DNA from: Flavobacterium sp.
Lineage (GTDB): Bacteria; Bacteroidota; Bacteroidia; Flavobacteriales; Flavobacteriaceae
DNA length: 64,000 nucleotides
Direction: 5' to 3'
Assembly: GCA_027484725.1 (NCBI GenBank)
Contig: JAIXSK010000003.1
Span: forward strand, 62,001-126,000
Below, piece after piece: positions 25,455 through 34,830 of the stretch. How positions within the stretch are numbered: the stretch's first letter is position 1; every line of letters begins with the position of its first letter. The notes under the pieces were generated by a model. It was not told the DNA's origin and searched no databases. It worked only from the letters and a program-made list of their open reading frames with translations. Made by a program: the position numbers and the translations under genes.

Positions 25455-26719
25455 TTTACAACGAGAATTTGATCCAACTGAGTGGTGTATTTGGGCGAAA
25501 GCAACTGCTGTTTCATGTCCCAGGTTTTGGGGCTTTGGGTTCCGAGTTTTATTTTTCGGTCGCCTATTTTTCGGTTCACGGCATCAATAGCTTTCATGAG
25601 TGGCAAATGTTTCGGGTTTTCATCTTCAAACAAATCAAATTGTTTTTGGTTTTCCGGGCTCAATTGGCTCACAATCACGCCTGCTTTGGCAAAAACCAAA
25701 TCCGGATTCCGCTGGTAAATTTGCACCAACAAATGAACAGCGGTTTGCACCAAAGTCAGCGTAGAATTTGAAGCAAAAGGCAAAGTCATTAGCTGCTGAT
25801 AGCTTCGGCTTTTTCGTTGGCCATCCGGGTAATCCACCGTTTTTAAAAAAACATACACCGACGCGCAACACGATTTTTGGGCGCGCAATTTCTCGGCACA
25901 AACCGAGGCAAAGGTTGATACGCGTTCGCGCAAAGCATCGTAATCACGCAGCGCTTTCGGAAAACTCCGCGTCACGGCAATGCTCTTTTTTTCGGTCAGT
26001 GGCGCCTCAAGATCCAAGACTGATTGCCCTTCGAGTTCACTCGCCAAACGCAAACCCACCACGCCCATTTGCAGTTTGATCCACGCGCGGTGTTTGGGGT
26101 CAACAAAGTCATAAGCAGTCAAGATATTTCGGTCTTTCATCTTTTTAGACAACCTAAAACCAATGCCCCAAACGTCTTCAATTTTCGTCCATTTGAGTGC
26201 TTTGATGCGTTTTTCATCGGTATCAATGATGTGCACGCCCAAGGTTTGGTTCGGAAACTTGCGCGCAATTTTGTTGGCTATTTTAGACAAGGCTTTGGTT
26301 GGGGCAAATCCCACACAAACCGGAATGCCCACCCATTGCTTGACACGGTTTTTCATCTGCAAGCCGTAGTGGTGAAAATCATCCACCCGCAGACCATCAA
26401 AATTCAAAAAAGCCTCGTCAATACTGTATTCTTCAACATAAGGTGTAAACTGCCGCAGAATTTCAAACACGCGTTGGCTCAAGTCGCCATACAGCGCATA
26501 ATTCGACGAGAAAACTTTTACATCGAGCTTTTTTAGTTCTGCACGCACTTTAAATTCGGGCGCACCCATGGCAATGCCGAGCGCTTTGGCTTCGTCGCTG
26601 CGCGAGATGATACAGCCGTCATTGTTAGACAGCACCACCACGGGTTTTCCGTTCCATTGCGGCTGAAAAACGCGCTCACACGACACGTAAAAATTATTGC
26701 AATCTACCAAAGCATACAT
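25445..26719 (-). CDS. umuC: UmuC-like DNA polymerase V catalytic subunit (Y family)
   Basis: Error-prone translesion polymerase. Y-family motifs: YALVDCNNFYVSCERVF (metal-binding Asp), VVVLSNNDGCIISRSDEAK, and VEEYSIDEAFLNFDG (catalytic Asp-Glu). A helix-hairpin region (IEDVWGIGFRLSKKM) and a C-terminal little-finger domain follow. At 424 residues it matches UmuC. Here umuC comes before umuD in transcription, the reverse of the Escherichia coli order, with a 10-nt overlap. No LexA-type operator was recognised upstream. Confidence 0.94.
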   Translation of the reverse strand: MYALVDCNNFYVSCERVFQPQWNGKPVVVLSNNDGCIISRSDEAKALGIAMGAPEFKVRAELKKLDVKVFSSNYALYGDLSQRVFEILRQFTPYVEEYSIDEAFLNFDGLRVDDFHHYGLQMKNRVKQWVGIPVCVGFAPTKALSKIANKIARKFPNQTLGVHIIDTDEKRIKALKWTKIEDVWGIGFRLSKKMKDRNILTAYDFVDPKHRAWIKLQMGVVGLRLASELEGQSVLDLEAPLTEKKSIAVTRSFPKALRDYDALRERVSTFASVCAEKLRAQKSCCASVYVFLKTVDYPDGQRKSRSYQQLMTLPFASNSTLTLVQTAVHLLVQIYQRNPDLVFAKAGVIVSQLSPENQKQFDLFEDENPKHLPLMKAIDAVNRKIGDRKIKLGTQSPKTWDMKQQLLSPKYTTQLDQILVVKCL

Positions 26720-26785
26720 GGCTTAAAGGTACAATTCAGCCACAAAAAATAAAACCCACAGAAGTTAATTTCTGGTGTTTTTTAT

Positions 26786-26868
26786 CAGAAGCTCATCCGG
26801 CTCTGCGCTTTTATCTGGGCTTGCTCAAGACCGCCGCCCAGGATAACCGCTGCGATCCGGGCTAGGGC
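26786..26868 (-). repeat. dispersed intergenic repeat, copy C
   Basis: Plus-strand text begins CAGAAGCTCATCC and ends GATCCGGGCTAGGGC. Read on the minus strand it starts GCCCTAGCCCGGATCGCAGCGG, the same start block as copies D and F. It lies in the nuoN-umuC gap, with the nuo terminator beyond it. Confidence 0.65.
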
Positions 26869-26892
26869 GGGAGTGGTTGGGCAAAATCTGAG

Positions 26893-26917
26893 CATAAAAA
26901 AACCACCCGAAGGTGGC
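26893..26917 (-). terminator. terminator of the nuo operon
   Basis: GCCACC / GGTGG-type stem with a TTCG-like loop and seven T on the minus strand, 26 nt past the nuoN stop. Confidence 0.8.
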
Positions 26918-26942
26918 TGTATATTTTTTTTAAAGCAGTTGT

Positions 26943-28313
26943 TTACCCCAGTAAATCCATCACCAACGACGGAAACAAACCAACGGTCAAGTTGAGTAAA
27001 ATGGCTACAATCGCTACGGTATAAATCAAAACCGGAGTTCCAGTGCGCGTTTCATTCGGCTCTTTGGTGTACATCGCCAAAATGAGTTTAAAGTAATAAC
27101 CCACACTGATGATTGAGTTGATGACCGCAGCAATCACCACAATCAAATAACCCGCTTGAATGGTTGGTCCGAACAAAGCCAATTTGGCAAAGAAGCCCGC
27201 AAATACCGGAATACCCGCCATAGATAATAAAGCACCGGTCAAAATCGCAGCCAAAAGCGGATTGGTTTTGCCCAAACCGTGAAAGTTTACAATATCTTCG
27301 TTGTCGCGGTTTTTGCACACATACAGCAAGACGCTAAAAGCAGCAATTCCGGCCAAGGCATACGCAGTGGCATAATACAACAACACTGAAGCAGCGCCGG
27401 TGGTATTGAGCAAAGTCATGAGCATAAAGCCCGCGTGCGAAATACCTGAAAAGGCCAACATGCGTTTTACGTTGGCTTGCTTGAGTGCCATTAAGTTGCC
27501 CACGGTCATAGAGGCAATCGATACCACCACTACAATAATCTGGAATTGATAGTTGATCTCTGCATTCATGGCCGTTAATAGTTTGAACAAAGTAGCCATA
27601 GCCGTTACTTTGGCCAAAGTACTCATGGTTGCGGTAGTCAGTGCAGGAGCACCTTCGTATACATCGGGTGCCCAAAAATGAAATGGAACCGCTGCAATTT
27701 TAAAGAACATACCAATGGTCATTAGGGCAATGCCAATCGGAAACCAAATCGGTAATTCAGCCGAGCGCGAAAGCTCTGAAATTTCTTGGGTATCAAAAGT
27801 GCCCATCGCCCCGTAAATCATACAAATCCCGAACAAAATAATCCCTGAAGCAAATGAACCCATCAAGAAATATTTCATACCAGCTTCGTTGCTTTTTAAG
27901 TTCATGCGGTTGCTCGCCGCCAATACATACAATGAAATCGACAAAACTTCAATTCCTAAAAAAAACATCGCCAAATTGCCAAATGAAACCATCGCTACGG
28001 CGCCTGACAAAAGGAAAATTTTGAGCGCCACATAGTCAGACAGTTTGGTCGGATGCGCCTCATAAAAATTGTGGCTCAGCATCACCAAGAAAATCGTCAA
28101 GATGATGAACAAGGCCGAAAAGCCCGAAGCAAATTTGTCTAAAACCATCATGTGGTTGTAGAAACTTCCTTGAGTTCCGAATTCTGAAGCCGTTAAGCCC
28201 AATATGGCCAGTAAGCCCACCACCGTTAGCGGGATCAATACTTTTCTCAGATTTAGGATTTCAAGCAAAAGGCAAAATATACCCAATCCTACAATAGCAA
28301 TTAATGTATTCAT
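26943..28313 (-). CDS. nuoN: NADH-quinone oxidoreductase subunit N
   Basis: Proton-pumping membrane subunit of complex I, about 14 hydrophobic segments in 456 residues. The antiporter-like core is visible (FFKIAAVPFHFWAPDVYEGAP, KQANVKRMLAFSGISHAGFML, SMAGIPVFAGFFAKL). It is the last of fourteen nuo genes and lies 14 nt after the nuoM stop. Confidence 0.96.
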   Translation of the reverse strand: MNTLIAIVGLGIFCLLLEILNLRKVLIPLTVVGLLAILGLTASEFGTQGSFYNHMMVLDKFASGFSALFIILTIFLVMLSHNFYEAHPTKLSDYVALKIFLLSGAVAMVSFGNLAMFFLGIEVLSISLYVLAASNRMNLKSNEAGMKYFLMGSFASGIILFGICMIYGAMGTFDTQEISELSRSAELPIWFPIGIALMTIGMFFKIAAVPFHFWAPDVYEGAPALTTATMSTLAKVTAMATLFKLLTAMNAEINYQFQIIVVVVSIASMTVGNLMALKQANVKRMLAFSGISHAGFMLMTLLNTTGAASVLLYYATAYALAGIAAFSVLLYVCKNRDNEDIVNFHGLGKTNPLLAAILTGALLSMAGIPVFAGFFAKLALFGPTIQAGYLIVVIAAVINSIISVGYYFKLILAMYTKEPNETRTGTPVLIYTVAIVAILLNLTVGLFPSLVMDLLG

Positions 28314-28327
28314 TTCTTATCTGACGA

Positions 28328-29764
28328 TTATCGGTTGATTTCAGTTAATATGTTTTCAATGCTCGGTGTAATCAAATCGGTAATTGGTTTTGAATACAAT
28401 CCAAAGAAGAACAATACGGCCACAATAGCCAGTAAAACAAGTTTTTCGTTCCAGTTTACTTCGGCAAAAGGTTTCGCATTGGTTTCGCCCAACATCACGT
28501 GTTGAAACATTCTGAGCATATAATAAGCGCCCAAGATGATGGTCAAACCACCGGCAATGGCAAAGGCCATATTCACTTGGAACAAACTGTATAATACGGT
28601 AAATTCACCCACAAAGTTAAAGGTGGATGGCAAGGCAACCGAAGCCAAAACCAACAACAAAAACAAAGAGGTAAACTGCGGGCTTTGTGCGCGAATTCCG
28701 CCCAATTCAGCAATTTGACGCGTTTGATAACGGCGCTCAATAATTTCAGCTACAAAGAACAAACCGACCACCACAAAACCGTGTGCGAGCATTTGTAAAA
28801 CGGCTCCGCGCAAACCATCCATGGTGAGTGAATACGCTCCGGCAGCAATCAATCCGACGTGTGCCAAAGAGGAATAAGCCAATAATTTTTTGAGGTCTTT
28901 CTGACGCAAAGCCACAATCGATCCGTAAATCACTCCGGCAATACTCAAACCAATCAGTGCGTATTGATAGCCTTTTGCGGTCAGCGGTGCAATGGGTAAC
29001 TGCCAACGCAAAACGCTGTATAATCCCATTTTGAGCATAATCCCCGAAAGCAACATTGTGCCCACGGCCGGTGCTTTTTGGTATACATTGGCTTGCCAAG
29101 TATGAAAAGGAATAATCGGAATTTTGATGGCATAGGCCAAGAAGAAGCCCATGAAAATCCAGAATTGCTGACCGCAGGACAAACGCAATTGGTATAAATC
29201 AGCTAGGGCAAAACTTCCGGCTTGCAAGTATAAATAAACAAGAGCAGCCAACATAAAAAGCGATCCGCCCAAAGTATAAATAAAGAATTTAACCACAGCT
29301 TTTTTGCGCTCTTCCATATCGCCATTGCCCCAAAGCAAAGCAATAAAGTAGATTGGAATGAGCGAAAGTTCCCAGAAAATATAATACAACAAAGCATCGG
29401 TAGCCATAAAAGTGCCCACCATGGCAAAAGTCATAAACAAAATGAGCGCATACAGCGAACGGGCATTTTTAAAATCAGTGCCCCAGCCCGATAAAATAAT
29501 CAGCGGTGTCAAGGCAGCCGAGAGCAAAATCATCGCCATCGACAAACCATCGGCTTGCAAAGCAAAGGCTACATTCGGATGCGAAATCCATCCAGACGAA
29601 TAGGTAAGTGGAGCTCCGCCACTCATCAGGTTCAACAAATGCAACGAATATCCGAGCGTGACAAGTCCGAAGAGCAAAGCTACTTTCGGCGCTAATTTGT
29701 CGCCCGAGAGATAGGTGGCCAGCGCACCGACCAAAAACAAAAGCAATAAGTAAACTATATCCAT
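28328..29764 (-). CDS. nuoM: NADH-quinone oxidoreductase subunit M
   Basis: Antiporter-like membrane subunit of complex I, 478 residues, about 14 hydrophobic segments. Markers: LIYYIFWELSLIPIYF-type motif with the essential Glu (here YYIFWELSLIPIYF), KIPIIPFHTWQANVYQKAP, and RQKDLKKLLAYSSLAHVG. It lies between nuoL and nuoN with gaps of 10 and 14 nt. Confidence 0.96.
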   Translation of the reverse strand: MDIVYLLLLFLVGALATYLSGDKLAPKVALLFGLVTLGYSLHLLNLMSGGAPLTYSSGWISHPNVAFALQADGLSMAMILLSAALTPLIILSGWGTDFKNARSLYALILFMTFAMVGTFMATDALLYYIFWELSLIPIYFIALLWGNGDMEERKKAVVKFFIYTLGGSLFMLAALVYLYLQAGSFALADLYQLRLSCGQQFWIFMGFFLAYAIKIPIIPFHTWQANVYQKAPAVGTMLLSGIMLKMGLYSVLRWQLPIAPLTAKGYQYALIGLSIAGVIYGSIVALRQKDLKKLLAYSSLAHVGLIAAGAYSLTMDGLRGAVLQMLAHGFVVVGLFFVAEIIERRYQTRQIAELGGIRAQSPQFTSLFLLLVLASVALPSTFNFVGEFTVLYSLFQVNMAFAIAGGLTIILGAYYMLRMFQHVMLGETNAKPFAEVNWNEKLVLLAIVAVLFFFGLYSKPITDLITPSIENILTEINR

Positions 29765-29774
29765 CTGTTACTGA

Positions 29775-31655
29775 TTATTGAACGAGAAATAAATACGAAA
29801 TAATGGCGCAAACCCCAATCACAAAGGCAAACAAATACAAACCGATGTTTCCGTTTTGCAATCTTCTACCTTGAGCGCCCAAGGCAACCGCGGTTTTGCC
29901 CAAGCCAAAAATGAATCCTGAAACAGCGGTTTCAATATAATCTCTGAATAGGCGCGATAAGCTATTGATGGGTTTTACGATGATCATTTCGTAGCATTCA
30001 TCTACATAATATTTGTTGTATAAAACTTTGGCAAAACCTTCCATTTGCTCATCTGCCGGTGGCAATTGATTCTTTTTGAGGTATTGCGAAAAAGCGATGC
30101 CAATACCAATCAGCCCGCCTACCACAGCCACAGCCATGAGCATATATTCGGTGGTGCCCAAATGATGCGCCTCAGCTTTGTGCGCCGATAATACCGGAGC
30201 CAAATATTCGTTGAGCCAACTGTTGCCCGGCAAACTAATCAGTCCGCCTACCGTAGCCAAAATAGCTAATACAACCAGTGGGAACGTAATCAGCGCAGGG
30301 CTTTCGTGTAAATGGTGTTTTTGTTCTTCGGTACCTCTGAAATCATTAAAGAAGGTCAGATACAACAAACGGAACATATAAAAAGCCGTCATGATCGAGG
30401 CTACAGAACCAATCACCCAAAGCGCTTTGTTGTGTTCAAAGGCCACCATCAAAATTTCATCTTTAGAGAAAAAGCCTGAAAACGGCGGAATACCTGAAAT
30501 GGCTAAGGATGAAATCAAAAACGTCACATAGGTAATTTTCATCACGCCTTTGAGACCGCCCATGCGGCGCATATCTTGTTCTCCTTGCAGAGCGTGAATC
30601 ACCGAACCTGAACCCAAGAACAAACAAGCTTTAAAGAACGCGTGTGTAATCACGTGAAAAACGGCTACTTCATACGCGCCCAAGCCCAAAGCCATAAACA
30701 TGAGTCCGAGCTGAGAAACCGTTGAATAAGCCAATACTTTTTTAATATCGTTCTGCACCAAACCAATGGTGGCGGCAACCAGTGCTGTTACGGCTCCGAC
30801 AACGGCAATTACATTTTGGATTTCAGGCGCTAAATCAAACAAGAAGTTCAAACGCGTGATCATAAAAATACCTGCCGTGACCATGGTGGCTGCGTGAATA
30901 AGTGCCGAAACCGGAGTCGGGCCGGCCATCGCATCCGGAAGCCAAGTATAAAGTGGTATTTGCGCTGATTTTCCGCAAGCGCCAATAAACAAAGCCAAAG
31001 CAGCAGCAGCAATCCAAAACGCATCAGCTTTGTTGGCAGCCAGCGCTGTTTTGAGCGACATAAAATCTAAGGTTGAAAACAAAACGCCCAAGATAAAAAT
31101 ACCGATGAGCAAACCTAAATCGCCCACGCGGTTCATGATAAATGCTTTTTTGGCCGCATCGTTATAATCTTGGTTTTTATACCAAAATCCGATGAGCAAA
31201 TACGAGCAAAGACCTACGCCTTCCCAACCAATGAACATCATCGGAAGGTTGCTGCCCACAACCAAAAGAATCATGAAAAACACGAACAAGTTCAAATACG
31301 CAAAAAACGAATGCATTTTTTCATCTTCGTGCATGTAACTTATTGAATACAAGTGAATGAGCGAACCGATTCCGGTCACAAACAACAACCACAAAATCGA
31401 AAGTTGATCGAGTAAAAACCCAAAACTTACTTTGAAGTTGCTGATGTTCATCCATTCAAATAAATCAATCGTAATGGCTTGTTTGCTCTGACTGATTTGC
31501 ATAAAGAACATCACCGAGGCAATGAACGATACGGCTACGGCCAAAGTTCCCACGGCACCAGATAAGGTTTTGCCGAGCGATTTACCCAAGAATACGTTGA
31601 TTAAAAAACCAGCGAAAGGCGCTAATACTAACAATAAGGCTAGAGTGGTATCCAT
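29775..31655 (-). CDS. nuoL: NADH-quinone oxidoreductase subunit L
   Basis: Largest antiporter-like subunit of complex I (626 residues), with the long lateral helix near the C-terminus. Markers: LMFIGWEGVGLCSYLLIGFWY, SAQIPLYTWLPDAMAGPTPVSALIHAATMVTAG, and QNDIKKVLAYSTVSQLG. The C-terminal segment ending ISYLFLV is hydrophobic. Starts 7 nt after the nuoK stop. Confidence 0.97.
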   Translation of the reverse strand: MDTTLALLLVLAPFAGFLINVFLGKSLGKTLSGAVGTLAVAVSFIASVMFFMQISQSKQAITIDLFEWMNISNFKVSFGFLLDQLSILWLLFVTGIGSLIHLYSISYMHEDEKMHSFFAYLNLFVFFMILLVVGSNLPMMFIGWEGVGLCSYLLIGFWYKNQDYNDAAKKAFIMNRVGDLGLLIGIFILGVLFSTLDFMSLKTALAANKADAFWIAAAALALFIGACGKSAQIPLYTWLPDAMAGPTPVSALIHAATMVTAGIFMITRLNFLFDLAPEIQNVIAVVGAVTALVAATIGLVQNDIKKVLAYSTVSQLGLMFMALGLGAYEVAVFHVITHAFFKACLFLGSGSVIHALQGEQDMRRMGGLKGVMKITYVTFLISSLAISGIPPFSGFFSKDEILMVAFEHNKALWVIGSVASIMTAFYMFRLLYLTFFNDFRGTEEQKHHLHESPALITFPLVVLAILATVGGLISLPGNSWLNEYLAPVLSAHKAEAHHLGTTEYMLMAVAVVGGLIGIGIAFSQYLKKNQLPPADEQMEGFAKVLYNKYYVDECYEMIIVKPINSLSRLFRDYIETAVSGFIFGLGKTAVALGAQGRRLQNGNIGLYLFAFVIGVCAIISYLFLVQ

Positions 31656-31662
31656 TGCGTGT

Positions 31663-31983
31663 TTATCCTTTTAATTTTTTTAAGTTGTCAATGTCAATCG
31701 AGCCCAAATTGCGGAAAATCGAAACCAAAATGGCCAATCCAACGGCTACTTCGGCAGCGGCTACCGCCATCGAGAAAAATACAAATACCTGTCCTTGGGC
31801 ATCTTGATGGTAGGTTGAAAAAGCCACAAACAACAAATTCACGGCGTTCAACATGATTTCAATCGACATAAAAACGATGATGGCATTTCGGCGATACAAC
31901 ACTCCAAAAACGCCAATACAAAACAAAATGACGCTCAAAAAGATGTAGTTCTCAATACCTATTTGATTCAGAATATTGTTCAT
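31663..31983 (-). CDS. nuoK: NADH-quinone oxidoreductase subunit K
   Basis: Small membrane subunit with three helices (106 residues from the ATG at 31983). Motif [15 protein letters not shown] carries the conserved membrane glutamate. The open frame extends 15 residues upstream into nuoJ, but [17 protein letters not shown] is the family start and lies next to the nuoJ stop. Confidence 0.95.
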   Translation of the reverse strand: MNNILNQIGIENYIFLSVILFCIGVFGVLYRRNAIIVFMSIEIMLNAVNLLFVAFSTYHQDAQGQVFVFFSMAVAAAEVAVGLAILVSIFRNLGSIDIDNLKKLKG

Positions 31984-31984
31984 C

Positions 31985-32497
31985 TTACTTTTCTGATTTT
32001 TCTTTTTTAGACAATAATACCGTTCCAATCATGGCCGCCAACAACAAGATAGATGCATATTCAAAAGGCACCATATATTCGTTGAGCAATACTTTTCCGA
32101 GTACTTTGATCGATTGGTAATCTTCACCGGTGGATACATATTCGCCCACAATCGGTTTTGAATTCACAAAAATGGCAATGAGCACCAAACACATCAAGCA
32201 AAACAAAACCACCGCAGCCCAACGCGTCACGCGCGGCTTGTGCACTTCGTCTTCTTTGTTGAGGTTCATGAGCATGATTGTAAAGAGAAACAAAATCATA
32301 ATCGCCCCTGAGTAAACAATGATGTGCACAATGGCCAAAAACTGTGAGTTCAAAAGCAAGTAGTGTCCGGCAATCGAAAAGAAACAAATCACCAAGTAAA
32401 TGGCCGAGTGAATCGGGTTTTTGGTAAAAATGGTCAAGAACGCGGTAGCCAGAGTAATGGCCGATAACACGCAGAATAAAATAAGCACTACTGACAT
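31985..32497 (-). CDS. nuoJ: NADH-quinone oxidoreductase subunit J
   Basis: Five-helix membrane subunit of complex I, 170 residues. Typical stretch: [52 protein letters not shown]. Its start overlaps the nuoI stop by one base. It ends with a charged cytoplasmic tail (SKKEKSEK). Confidence 0.95.
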   Translation of the reverse strand: MSVVLILFCVLSAITLATAFLTIFTKNPIHSAIYLVICFFSIAGHYLLLNSQFLAIVHIIVYSGAIMILFLFTIMLMNLNKEDEVHKPRVTRWAAVVLFCLMCLVLIAIFVNSKPIVGEYVSTGEDYQSIKVLGKVLLNEYMVPFEYASILLLAAMIGTVLLSKKEKSEK

Positions 32498-33045
32498 TAG
32501 TTCGCGTTTTTAGATTGAGTATTTTTTAAGGCCATCTCAAGCGGCATCACCAATTTATCTTTTCCGAAAATAAAATCCTCTCGGTCATAATTAGACGGAA
32601 CCAAGACCTTTGATTGGGTCAAATAAATGGCGTCTTTCGGGCAAGCTTCTTCACACAAACCACAAAAAATACAACGCAACATATTGATTTCATATACCGA
32701 TGCGTATTTTTCTTCGCGGTACAAGTGTTTTTCATCCGGTTTGCGCTCGGCGGCCACCATCGTAATGGCTTCAGCCGGACACGAAAGCGCACACAATCCG
32801 CAGGCGGTACAGTTTTCACGACCTTGCTCATCGCGTTTAAGCATATGCTGGCCGCGATAAACCGGACTCATCGGACGCACCTGCTCCGGATACTGAATAG
32901 TCACTTTGCGCTTAAAAAGGTGGCGCAGGGTAATGAACAACCCTTTGATAATCGCAACCAGATAAAGGCGTTCCCAAAAGCTCATTTGCTTGTTAGAAAC
33001 CACTACTTTTCTGCCGGACAATGAAATAGTTTCAATTGAAGCCAT
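32497..33045 (-). CDS. nuoI: NADH-quinone oxidoreductase subunit I (8Fe ferredoxin)
   Basis: Carries the two [4Fe-4S] clusters (N6a/N6b) of complex I. Both motifs are intact: CTACGLCALSCP and CIFCGLCEEACP. 182 residues. It is separated from nuoH by 730 nt that contain an ORF6N gene and a dispersed repeat, which is unusual for an operon otherwise packed with gaps mostly below 60 nt. Confidence 0.96.
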   Translation of the reverse strand: MASIETISLSGRKVVVSNKQMSFWERLYLVAIIKGLFITLRHLFKRKVTIQYPEQVRPMSPVYRGQHMLKRDEQGRENCTACGLCALSCPAEAITMVAAERKPDEKHLYREEKYASVYEINMLRCIFCGLCEEACPKDAIYLTQSKVLVPSNYDREDFIFGKDKLVMPLEMALKNTQSKNAN

Positions 33046-33063
33046 TTGTTTTTTATTGTTTTT

Positions 33064-33169
33064 CAGAAGCCTTTTCCCGCTATCCGCTTTATCTTTTTTG
33101 AGCCTTTGGTTTTCGTTGCACTACAACGCAAAAGCTAAAAAAGGATGCCGCTTCTATCGGGGCTAGGGC
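33064..33169 (-). repeat. dispersed intergenic repeat, copy D (inside the nuo operon)
   Basis: Minus-strand text begins GCCCTAGCCCCGATAGAAG, then CGGCATCCTTTTTTAGC, a 3' half with AAAAAAGATAAAGCGGATAGCGGGAAAAGGCTTC. The AAAGCTT/GC-type inner arms can pair. This is one of the best-formed copies of the family. Confidence 0.75.
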
Positions 33170-33182
33170 ATTTTGTTTTTAT

Positions 33183-33707
33183 TTATAATTCCGGTTTAAA
33201 ACCTATTTTCGTTCGTTCTTTATTCATTTGTTTTTGGTGCATCAACTCATCTAAATAGGCAAAAACCAATTCGATGTTTTGGTCTTGACTCACCAATTTC
33301 TTTTTTATTTCTTCAAGTTCGAGTTTCCAGTTCAAATTCGTCAAGAGAAAATCTCTGAGTTTGACAAACACCTCAATAATTTGGATGCTTACTTGGCTAG
33401 CTCGTTCACTTTTTAATACGTTGGCCAATTGCAAAATGCCATGTTCGCTAAAAGCAAAAGGCAATTTTCTGGAGCCGCCCCAACTTGAAGTCGCATTTTG
33501 CGACTTCAAGTTTTCGTATTCTTCAGCCGTCAATTGAAACATAAAGTGCTCCGGAAAGCGCATTATGTTTCGTTTGATTTGCTCGTTAATTCTTTTTGTT
33601 TCGACCCCGTAAAGCATGGCTAAATCACGGTCTAACATCACTTTGGTATTTCTGATGTAATAAATTTTATCAGAAATCACCTCGTTTGAAATGAGTTCCT
33701 CGTTCAT
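33183..33707 (-). CDS. ORF6N-domain DNA-binding protein inserted in the nuo operon
   Basis: A 174-residue protein from the ATG at 33707 (MNEELISNEVISDKIYYIRN). The N-terminal half is an ORF6N domain: VMLDRDLAMLYGVETKRINEQIKRNIMRFPEHFMFQL, with PFAFSEHGILQLANVLKS. The C-terminal part is a helical, charged tail (LELEEIKKKLVSQD). ORF6N domains are known from phage antirepressor-like proteins and are common in Bacteroidota chromosomes. It lies between nuoH and nuoI, on the same strand, flanked on one side by repeat copy D. It has no evident link to respiration; I read it as an insertion that the operon tolerates. Confidence 0.85.
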   Translation of the reverse strand: MNEELISNEVISDKIYYIRNTKVMLDRDLAMLYGVETKRINEQIKRNIMRFPEHFMFQLTAEEYENLKSQNATSSWGGSRKLPFAFSEHGILQLANVLKSERASQVSIQIIEVFVKLRDFLLTNLNWKLELEEIKKKLVSQDQNIELVFAYLDELMHQKQMNKERTKIGFKPEL

Positions 33708-33777
33708 AAAAAATCTGTTTGGCGTTGGTGTCTCAATTTGCGCTTTTTTAAGTGCTCCGCAATCGCACTCTATTTTA

Positions 33778-34830
33778 TTACATGCCCAAAAGAGCTGCAA
33801 TTTCATGTCTTAACAATACAATTCCGGTAATCACAATGTTGGCAATTGAAAGCGGAATCAAAATGCGCCAGCCCAAGTGCATCAATTGGTCATAGCGGAA
33901 TCTTGGAATCGTCCAACGAACCCACATATAAAAGAATATGAATCCGCAGATTTTAGCAAACAACACAGCAATACCTATGATGTTGGCTATATTCACGCCC
34001 CAATTTTCAAGTGCCCAGCCCATGCCCGGATAGTTGTATCCGCCCAAGAACAAGACCGCCAAAATGGTTGATGAGATAAACATATTCGCGTATTCGGCAA
34101 ACAAATAAAAGCCCATCTTCATCGATGAATATTCGGTGTGATAACCACCAATTAGCTCTGATTCACACTCAGCCAAATCAAACGGTGTACGGTTGGTTTC
34201 AGCAAAAGCACAAATCAAGAAAATCAAAAACGAAAGCGGTTGGTAAAAGATATTCCAATGTATGCCCGGTTGTTGCGCTGCAATTTCGCGCAAGCTCAAA
34301 GTTCCGGTCATCATCAAAAGCGCAATGATTGATAAGCCCATGGCAATTTCATATGAAACCATCTGCGAAGCCGCACGAACAGCACCCATCAAAGAGAATT
34401 TGTTGTTTGAAGCCCAGCCTCCAATCATGATTCCATAAACACCTACAGAAATTACCCCAAAAACATACAGCAAAGCCACATCAATATCGGTGGCTTGTAA
34501 GATAATATCGCGACCAAACAAATGCAGTTTATCGCCCCACGGAATCACGGCACTGGTCATCAGCGCAGTACTCATGGCAATCGCTGGCCCAACTACAAAC
34601 AAGAAACGGTTGGGTGTATTCGGGAAAAATTCTTCTTTTGAAAATAATTTTAATCCGTCGGCCAGCGGTTGAAAAATACCGCCAATACCGGCGCGGTTTG
34701 GCCCAATACGGTCTTGCAACCAAGCAGCTATTTTTCGTTCAGCCAAAGTTGAATACATCGCCATAAGCATGGTAATGGCAAAAACCACGACAATAACCAC
34801 ACTTTTTTCTATGATAAAAGCACTATCCAT
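33778..34830 (-). CDS. nuoH: NADH-quinone oxidoreductase subunit H
   Basis: Membrane subunit that forms the quinone chamber, 350 residues, eight or nine helices. Markers: AERKIAAWLQDRIGPNRAG, FAETNRTPFDLAECESELIGGYHTEYSS, and FIFFYMWVRWTIPRFRYDQLM. It overlaps nuoG by 8 nt. Its stop is 70 nt before the ORF6N gene. Confidence 0.97.
   Translation of the reverse strand: MDSAFIIEKSVVIVVVFAITMLMAMYSTLAERKIAAWLQDRIGPNRAGIGGIFQPLADGLKLFSKEEFFPNTPNRFLFVVGPAIAMSTALMTSAVIPWGDKLHLFGRDIILQATDIDVALLYVFGVISVGVYGIMIGGWASNNKFSLMGAVRAASQMVSYEIAMGLSIIALLMMTGTLSLREIAAQQPGIHWNIFYQPLSFLIFLICAFAETNRTPFDLAECESELIGGYHTEYSSMKMGFYLFAEYANMFISSTILAVLFLGGYNYPGMGWALENWGVNIANIIGIAVLFAKICGFIFFYMWVRWTIPRFRYDQLMHLGWRILIPLSIANIVITGIVLLRHEIAALLGM

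Noticed and set aside
33777..33806. A longer start for the ORF6N protein within the nuoH end
   Set aside because: It would give a Cys-rich leader overlapping nuoH; the ATG at 33707 fits the domain start.
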